Source: Mucilaginibacter gossypii (GTDB lineage: Bacteria; Bacteroidota; Bacteroidia; Sphingobacteriales; Sphingobacteriaceae). From it: a stretch of DNA of 38,000 bases. This document shows positions 32,513 through 38,000 of the stretch, piece by piece. Within the stretch, counting starts at the first letter, position 1; each line of letters starts with the position of its first letter. Where the stretch lies: positions 1-38,000 of the forward strand of contig NZ_FNCG01000031.1 of assembly GCF_900100945.1 (NCBI RefSeq), in the 5' to 3' direction. The notes under the pieces were generated by a model that saw only the letters and a program-made list of their open reading frames with translations, had not been told where the DNA came from and made no database searches. The position numbers were made by a program, and so were the translations under genes.

Positions 32513-35047
32513 TTAATTAACGTGTAGTTTAAAGCGTAGCGATACAGTTACCCCTCCCAATCCCGATATTTCAAAAACTCCTCTCAGCTGTCGCGTAAGC
32601 CCATTCATCATCTGCAAACCAAGTGATTTATTTTGCATAGCATCAAAGTTTTCCGGTAATCCCCGCCCGTTATCGGCAACAGTAAGTTTTACAAGATCAT
32701 GCTCACCTTTAGCAAATGATATAGTAATTTGCCCGGCTTCGCCATTAAAGGCATATTTAACTGCATTAGTAATAGCTTCATTCAAGATCAGCCCTACTGG
32801 AACCGCCTGGGAAAGCTCTATATGCAGCGAATCAATTGCCTGTATAAATTTAATTTTTTTAACACCAAGGCCATTAGAGAGATTATTAACCAAATCTGAT
32901 ACATATGCAGGCATATTGATAGTGGCAATCTGGTCATTGTTATAAAGTTTCTGATGAATAAGGGCGATAGCGTTAACCCTGTTTTCGCTTTCGGCTATCG
33001 CCTCTTTAGCATCTGCGTTTTGAAGAAAACCGGCCTGCGCTCTTAAAAGGCTCATGATAATCTGGAGGTTATTCTTTACCCGGTGGTGTACTTCTCGCAA
33101 CAACCAGTCCTTCTCCTTCAAAAGCCCGTCTTTATCTGCAAGCAGGCCATCCTTCTCGTATAATAACCTTTGTAAAATGATATTCTGCGTATTGATAGCT
33201 TCCTGTTGAGACTCCAGTCTTCTGTTAATTTTCTGCTTGCTTTTAAAGCCCCAAAACGCCAGGGTTGCCAGCAACAACAGCACCACAACGCCCCCAATCA
33301 TCACATCGCGGATTGTATTGGAGCGTTCTATTACTGCTTCCTGGAGTTTCTGCTTATTCTCAAGCAATTTGATATCCTTCGACTTTTTGTCTGCCTCATA
33401 CTTGATATTTAATTCAGATATTTTTTGCCTCGCAGCTAAATTATTGATAGAATCGTCTAACGCTTTATGCCTGGCAAAATGCCTGATAGCCGGAATAAAG
33501 TTTCCGAGCGCAGAATCTGCCTTAAACAACAATTTATGGGTATCAAGCTCCTGGTCCCGGTCAAAATATTGCGGATCCTTTAACGATGCCTCCAGGTATT
33601 TCTTTCCTTCTTTGAAACGGTGATGCTGGGTATAATACTTACCTATAATGAATAAAGCGCCGCCACCGGCTAAAGTTAAATGATAGCCTATCCTTTTCCC
33701 ATTTTCCTGATCGGCAGCCTGATCAAGTCTGAGCATTTCCAAATAGCTTTGTTCTGCAAGGTTTTGGTTCCCGAGCAGGTCATAAATATACCCGTACGTT
33801 GAGGCAAAGAGTTCCCTGTTATTAACCGATAAGGTTGGATATTTCTTTAAAAAATCGTTGAGAAATCTAAATGCCTTTTTAGGTGCCCCTCCTGAGGCCA
33901 TGAAATTGGCTATCTTATAACAATCAACATACTTATCCCGGTCAGATTTGCTGATATCATATTGAAGCACTATCTGATAAAATTGAATAGCCTTATCAAA
34001 TTTCTTCAGCGCCGCGTATGTGTTGCCAAGCGCAATATACGGTCTGATCTGCTTATCAGGATTATCTCCGGCAGCCTTTACCCCAGCAAATCCCCAGTCG
34101 AGGGCTTTATCATAGCGGCCGTTAAAACGATAAAAGTCACTTACGATATAGTAAGTGGTTATAGAAAGCGGCTCGTGACATTCCGAAAAAAGTCTCAGCA
34201 TTTCCAACAGATCTTTCTCGGCCTGTACAATCTGGCCATGGTTTCCCCGGATAATAACAAGGTCGCGTAAACTATATCCAGCTTCTTTCAGGTTATTTGC
34301 CTGGCGATAGTATTTTACGGCCATTTCATTACTGTAAATAATATCGCGATAGGTATTGTTATTCTCAGGCATATACGTACCAAGTTGCGACCATGTTCGA
34401 GCCACATTTTCAGTTTCTCCTGATTGGTGAAAACTTTGAATGATATCCATGAATGCCCTCTTGCCACAAGCTACGTTACCTCGGTTAAAGTAAAATTTAC
34501 CTGTCAGGACAAAGCATTCGTTCATCCATTTAGTTGAGCCGGCTTTCTTTGCCGCCGCCGATGCCTGGTTTATCAATGGCATAGCCTGGATGTATTCTTT
34601 ACTGTCGGGCGGAAAGTTAAAAACGCCGCGTTCGGCAATAAGCAACAACAACCTCGCCTTTTCTTCACCATCGGTACTGGATGCTATATCCAATGCGTCT
34701 TTAAACTGATTTCGCTCAAGTAAGGCCTTGCATTGCATAAATTTGGCCTCGTTGCCGCCCTCGGTGAAATTTAAAGTTTTACTTAACTCAAGTGCCAGAC
34801 CTGCATATAACATAGTGCTATCAATAGCCTTGTTCTCTAAGGTTCTGGAATACCAATAAACATGCGAAATTTTAAGGAGCAAATTGATCTTATTGGTATC
34901 TGAAGGAGATTGGCTTAACTTTTCCAACAAAGCCGAAAGGTTATTATCCGTTTCCTTTTTTACAAGCAACACGCCCTTAGTTACCTGACCAAGGGCCGTC
35001 AGGGCAAACAGCAAAAAGAAAGAAATAGAAAAAATCCCTTTTCCCAT
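32513..35047 (-). CDS. TPR-containing sensor histidine kinase, HisKA_2 type
   Basis: An 844-residue sensor kinase. Signal peptide MGKGIFSISFFLLFALTALG; a long periplasmic TPR array (~40-560, e.g. YIALGNTYAALKKFDKAIQF); a transmembrane helix at ~583-605 (GGVVVLLLLATLAFWGF); a coiled coil with a repeated KDGLLADKDGLLKEKDWLL phase; then HisKA_2 with EVHHRVKNNLQIIMSLLRAQ and an ATPase domain with ILNEAITNAVKYAF, DNGRGLPEN and KSLGLQMMNGL, all intact. Longer than its neighbour because of extra TPR units. It is divergent from the kinase at 35378, sharing a 330-base intergenic region. No response regulator adjoins it. Confidence 0.93.
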   Translation of the reverse strand: MGKGIFSISFFLLFALTALGQVTKGVLLVKKETDNNLSALLEKLSQSPSDTNKINLLLKISHVYWYSRTLENKAIDSTMLYAGLALELSKTLNFTEGGNEAKFMQCKALLERNQFKDALDIASSTDGEEKARLLLLIAERGVFNFPPDSKEYIQAMPLINQASAAAKKAGSTKWMNECFVLTGKFYFNRGNVACGKRAFMDIIQSFHQSGETENVARTWSQLGTYMPENNNTYRDIIYSNEMAVKYYRQANNLKEAGYSLRDLVIIRGNHGQIVQAEKDLLEMLRLFSECHEPLSITTYYIVSDFYRFNGRYDKALDWGFAGVKAAGDNPDKQIRPYIALGNTYAALKKFDKAIQFYQIVLQYDISKSDRDKYVDCYKIANFMASGGAPKKAFRFLNDFLKKYPTLSVNNRELFASTYGYIYDLLGNQNLAEQSYLEMLRLDQAADQENGKRIGYHLTLAGGGALFIIGKYYTQHHRFKEGKKYLEASLKDPQYFDRDQELDTHKLLFKADSALGNFIPAIRHFARHKALDDSINNLAARQKISELNIKYEADKKSKDIKLLENKQKLQEAVIERSNTIRDVMIGGVVVLLLLATLAFWGFKSKQKINRRLESQQEAINTQNIILQRLLYEKDGLLADKDGLLKEKDWLLREVHHRVKNNLQIIMSLLRAQAGFLQNADAKEAIAESENRVNAIALIHQKLYNNDQIATINMPAYVSDLVNNLSNGLGVKKIKFIQAIDSLHIELSQAVPVGLILNEAITNAVKYAFNGEAGQITISFAKGEHDLVKLTVADNGRGLPENFDAMQNKSLGLQMMNGLTRQLRGVFEISGLGGVTVSLRFKLHVN

Positions 35048-35158
35048 AGTAAAAGATAAATTCGTCCGGTGAGTGGAGTTCTTACCGGAGCGATAACCGG
35101 ATCATTTCCGTTTCTAATCCGCTCAATCTTATTTCGCTATTAAGCTAAAGCAATGTCC

Positions 35159-35166
35159 CAAATTTA
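35159..35166 (-). promoter_or_regulatory. Weak candidate -7 box of the 844-residue kinase gene
   Basis: Minus-strand TAAATTTG matches TAnnTTTG, about 110 bases before the ATG at 35047. No -33 element was seen at proper spacing and the leader would be long, so this is a weak call. The rest of the 330-base gap (35048-35377) shows no gene. Confidence 0.25.
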
Positions 35167-35353
35167 CGCATAAAATAAAGAAATAAGGATTTGACAGTAT
35201 ACACTCCCTCCTTTTAACTAGCAAAAGAGCACCCGCTGGCAGCAAACCAATAATTTTGATTGACACTTTTAAAATCATATCAACTTTGTTATTGACAAGA
35301 ATTCAATCCCGGTAAGAAAACACCGAACCTTAACTACCCGGTTATAAAATCTA

Positions 35354-35361
35354 TACTTTTG
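35354..35361 (+). promoter_or_regulatory. Candidate -7 box of the 757-residue kinase gene
   Basis: TACTTTTG matches the Bacteroidota -7 consensus TAnnTTTG and lies 16 bases before the ATG at 35378. The same octamer precedes the SulP gene. No convincing -33 TTG is present. Confidence 0.4.
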
Positions 35362-35377
35362 ACGTTGCCCCCTACTT

Positions 35378-37651
35378 ATGAATAAGCTGTTTTTTAAAAT
35401 CTTTATTCTTGTCTTACTTCTATCCCACCCTGCTTTCAGTAAATCCAATTCCCCCCTTCTACCGGATATACCGTCTGGCATTAAGAAGATCGACCTCGGA
35501 GACACAGCAAAGATCAACGCATTGCTCCGTTTAGCATCTACCTATGTGAATAAACCGGGTGAGCAGGCCGACGACCTAAGTAACGCCATCAATTATGGCA
35601 ACCAGGCCCTTTCCCTAAGTCATCAATATCATTTTTTGCCACAGGAAATCGCCGCCTACAGCTTGCTTTCACAAAGCTACCGCGAAAAAAAAGATATAGT
35701 TGCGGGCAGAAAATATGCCGAACAGGGCGTTAAACTGCTTCCCAAAAACTCAACAACCATTGAAGCCGCTGACGTACTGGCGGAATTATCAACTTATTAC
35801 GACGCCACCAATGCGGATAGCCTTATTATCAAGATAAATTATTTTACGAAGTCGGTAGGCATTTTGAGAAAAGTAGCGCCACGTACTAAGAAGCTTGCCG
35901 ATGGATTGAAGTTTCTTGGAGATTTGAAGAATAGCAGATATGATCTTAAGGAAGCTGTTTCGCTTTTAAACGAATCGCTGGCTCTTTACCAATTACTCGG
36001 GGTAAAACAATTGCAGGATATTTATGATTTGCTTGGGGATGCACTCACAAGTTCAGGAAACACCGTAGAAGGCCTTTCCTATCAACTAAAGGCGCTTAAA
36101 ACTGCTGAAATGTTTAAGGACACCAGCCAAATGATCAGTACCATCTACTATCGTTTAGCCTTTACTTACAATTCCATCAATCAGGATAACAGAACAGCGG
36201 AATACATGGATAAGGCAAGTTATTATGCGCTTAAAAACCGTAATAATAACGACTGGATTATGATATCGGGCAGCCTCGGCACTATCTATAACAAGCTGGG
36301 GCGTTACCGGGAGGCGGTAAAAACTTGTGAAGAAGCGCTCATAAAATGCCCGACTACCGATTATCAGAACCAAACCAACCTGATCACCAACCTGCTTTTC
36401 GCGGCGACAGCTACAAAAAAGCTTGATAAAGCCTCGGGGTATTATAACCGTTTGAAACAGCTTACAGACGCACACAATATCGAATTGAGCCCTACCGATG
36501 CGGCAATGATAGAATACTTGATTGCCATGAAGCAGTTTCCGGAAGCGGAATTACAAGTGGAAAAATTTATTAAATATGCGGCTGTCACCCAAAGCCTGAT
36601 ATCCAAACAGAAAATAGAACATTATCAATTCCAGGTAGACTCGGCCAGGGGAAACTTCCTTTCGGCAATCAGTCACCAGGAAAACGCACATTTATTGCGG
36701 GATTCAATGCTGTCCCGTAATTATAACAAGCAGATTGGCAGGATGCAAATGACTTTCGACCTGCAAAAGAAGGATCAGGAAATCGCTTTTAAAGCAAAAC
36801 ATATCGACCTGCTAACCCATCAAAATCAGTTACAGAACAGCGCGCTGCATAGCCAGAAAATGATCCGGAACCTGTTTATTGCCTCTGTCCTGTTATTGAT
36901 GGCCTTACTCGCTGTCCTTTACAACCGTTACAAGCTTAAGCACCAAGCAAACAATGATCTGCAGGAACAGCAAGAGGAAATTAATACGCAAAATGAATAT
37001 TTACGGCAATTGGTTGATGAAAGGGAATGGCTTTTGAAAGAAGTACATCATCGCGTCAAAAACAACCTGCAGATCGTGATCAGCTTGCTTAATTCCCAGC
37101 TAAGCAATATTAAAGATGTAGTAGCAATCGATGTGATCAGGGACAGTCAAAACCGGATGCGGTCGATATCGCTGATCCATCAGAAATTATACCAGTTTGA
37201 TAACCTCGCTACTATAGATGCGGGTGATTATATCCGGGAGATCGCACTCTATCTGCAGGATAGCTTCGATACCTTTGGCCATATCAAATTACGGGTAGAT
37301 GTTGCACCGGTAAGGTTAGATGTTTCCCAGGCTGTACCCATCGGGTTGATCCTGAACGAAGCGATAACAAATTCGATAAAATATGCGTTTGCTGATCAGA
37401 CCGACAAACAGGTTTCCATCAACCTTACCAGTACTGACAATCACGTTCGGTTAATGATCAGTGATAACGGGAAAGGTTTATCCCCGGAGATTGATATAAA
37501 GCAATCAAAATCATTAGGTATGCAGCTCATGACAGGTTTAAGCCGCCAGATACGCGCCCAATTAAAGATAACCAGCAACAATGGATTAACTATCGAACTG
37601 GAATGGCAACAGGCAGATCCCTTCCATACTTCAACGCACCGTGGGGTGTGA
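35378..37651 (+). CDS. TPR-containing sensor histidine kinase, HisKA_2 type
   Basis: A 757-residue sensor kinase paralogous to the ones at 3135 and 32513. Signal peptide MNKLFFKIFILVLLLSHPAF; periplasmic TPR hairpins to about residue 480 (e.g. SLGTIYNKLGRYREAVKTCE); a transmembrane helix near 505-525 (LFIASVLLLMALLAVLY); a Gln/Glu-rich coiled coil; HisKA_2 with EVHHRVKNNLQIVISLLNSQ; ATPase motifs ILNEAITNSIKYAF, DNGKGLSPE and KSLGMQLMTGL. All catalytic elements are intact. The last dozen residues (ADPFHTSTHRGV) have no counterpart in its paralogues, and the stop lies directly against a possible insertion-sequence end. No regulator gene is adjacent. Confidence 0.93.
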   Translation: MNKLFFKIFILVLLLSHPAFSKSNSPLLPDIPSGIKKIDLGDTAKINALLRLASTYVNKPGEQADDLSNAINYGNQALSLSHQYHFLPQEIAAYSLLSQSYREKKDIVAGRKYAEQGVKLLPKNSTTIEAADVLAELSTYYDATNADSLIIKINYFTKSVGILRKVAPRTKKLADGLKFLGDLKNSRYDLKEAVSLLNESLALYQLLGVKQLQDIYDLLGDALTSSGNTVEGLSYQLKALKTAEMFKDTSQMISTIYYRLAFTYNSINQDNRTAEYMDKASYYALKNRNNNDWIMISGSLGTIYNKLGRYREAVKTCEEALIKCPTTDYQNQTNLITNLLFAATATKKLDKASGYYNRLKQLTDAHNIELSPTDAAMIEYLIAMKQFPEAELQVEKFIKYAAVTQSLISKQKIEHYQFQVDSARGNFLSAISHQENAHLLRDSMLSRNYNKQIGRMQMTFDLQKKDQEIAFKAKHIDLLTHQNQLQNSALHSQKMIRNLFIASVLLLMALLAVLYNRYKLKHQANNDLQEQQEEINTQNEYLRQLVDEREWLLKEVHHRVKNNLQIVISLLNSQLSNIKDVVAIDVIRDSQNRMRSISLIHQKLYQFDNLATIDAGDYIREIALYLQDSFDTFGHIKLRVDVAPVRLDVSQAVPIGLILNEAITNSIKYAFADQTDKQVSINLTSTDNHVRLMISDNGKGLSPEIDIKQSKSLGMQLMTGLSRQIRAQLKITSNNGLTIELEWQQADPFHTSTHRGV

Positions 37652-37667
37652 TGGTTTATCCGGACAG
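37652..37667 (-). repeat. Possible IS3-type terminal sequence
   Basis: TGGTTTATCCGGACAG begins at the base after the kinase stop; read from the IS side it ends in CCA, as IS3-family ends (TG...CA) do. It lies 145 bases beyond the transposase stop at 37797, a reasonable distance. The opposite end is outside the window, so the assignment cannot be confirmed. Confidence 0.3.
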
Positions 37668-37721
37668 TTGATCTGTCATGATTTATAAAAGTAAAAATAA
37701 ATAACTTGTTGTTTGTTTGTG

Positions 37722-37766
37722 GTGTTGAAATGTGGGAAACTCGGAGAGTTTTCCATATTTCAACAC
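37722..37766 (+). terminator. Long hairpin terminator
   Basis: Arms 37722-37742 and 37746-37766 are 21 bases each and fully complementary apart from two positions that form G-U wobbles in plus-strand RNA (they would be C-A mismatches on the minus strand); the loop is GGA. A T-rich tract follows. Orientation by wobble implies it works on the plus-strand transcript of the kinase gene, or protects the element from outside transcription. Confidence 0.65.
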
Positions 37767-37796
37767 GTTTTTCTTTTTTTGCTTCTTTTTTTCTTT

Positions 37797-38000
37797 TTAT
37801 CGGGCCTCCGCTTTTTGTGGATAACTTGCCTTTCGCTCAAACGCCATCGGGCTGATATAGCCTAAGGCTGAATGTCTTCGGATAGGGTTATAGTACATTT
37901 CAATATATTCAAATATCTCGCTGCGGGCATTTTCTATATTTTCAAAAGAGCCGTCCTGCAATAGCTCGGCTTTAAACCGGGAGAAGTACGATTCCATAAA
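37797..38000 (-). mobile_element. IS3 family transposase, C-terminal end (runs off window)
   Basis: The minus-strand frame is open from the window edge and ends at 37797. It reads MESYFSRFKAELLQDGSFEN, then SEIFEYIEMYYNPIRRHSAL followed by GYISPMAFER. This is the final part of the IS3-family OrfB integrase domain (rve_3), including the Asp-Glu-type core's last conserved stretch 'E.F...lK.E......f.t...a...i..YI..YN..R.HsaLgy.sP..fe'. The Met at 37997 is internal. Intactness of the element cannot be judged. Confidence 0.88.

Noticed and set aside
1..38000. CRISPR array or toxin-antitoxin pair
   Set aside because: No regularly spaced short repeats and no recognisable toxin-antitoxin gene pair were found in the window.

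Overview
The window reads as chromosome of a Bacteroidota species, most likely of the Sphingobacteriaceae (Pedobacter/Mucilaginibacter type). The support is indirect but consistent: TPR sensor kinases of the HisKA_2 type, TonB-receptor and GHL10 hydrolase remnants, lipoproteins with an SCKK-type lipobox, TAnnTTTG-like -7 boxes, a Bacteroidota-type ImuA fragment, and an outer-membrane/surface-protein operon. No housekeeping gene or intact RNA gene is present. It looks like an accessory region with several intact modules set in a graveyard of gene fragments.

Layout. 1-3.1 kb: edge of a secreted protein, a frameshifted GDCCVxC-type gene, an intact SulP anion transporter, then fragments of a DUF2147 gene and an imuA gene that meet tail to tail at about 2.70-2.72 kb. 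3.1-5.4 kb: a TPR sensor histidine kinase. 5.4-7.2 kb: debris (IS982 transposase start, secretin piece, first copy of a ~285-bp noncoding repeat). 7.2-13.4 kb: a compact AT-rich module with lipoprotein + secreted TPR-CHAT (caspase-like) protein on the plus strand, converging on a His-tailed lipoprotein, a TPR-bearing anti-sigma-like protein and an ECF sigma factor on the minus strand. 13.7-14.6 kb: tRNA-3'-end-like sequence, strong terminator, repeated GAGACCT heptamers and the N-terminal domain of a tyrosine integrase. 14.6-16.5 kb: BlaI-type repressor and a BlaR1-like M56 membrane protease fused to an N-acetylmuramoyl-L-alanine amidase. 16.5-18.7 kb: three gene fragments joined head to tail (TonB-receptor N-terminus, GHL10 C-terminus, sigma54-activator C-terminus). 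19.0-29.2 kb: three-gene operon for an outer-membrane barrel, a 2149-residue secreted multidomain protein and an FN3 protein. 29.3-32.5 kb: mostly noncoding or decayed, a two-gene envelope operon and the second repeat copy. 32.5-37.7 kb: two divergent TPR sensor kinases, then the edge of an IS3-family element.

The strongest observation is regulatory. The spaced motif GGTTAC-N19-ACTAA occurs exactly once in front of each of the three transcription units of the 7.2-13.4 kb module (7244-7273 plus; 11908-11879 minus; 13355-13326 minus). The simplest reading is that the ECF sigma factor recognises these sites. That would define a self-contained envelope-stress-like regulon whose output includes an exported CHAT protein and two lipoproteins. 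This is inference from sequence; substrates and triggers are unknown. The second notable item is the M56-amidase fusion next to a BlaI repressor and paired TAACT/AGTTA operators, a plausible cell-wall-sensing circuit in which the usual penicillin-binding sensor is replaced by an amidase.
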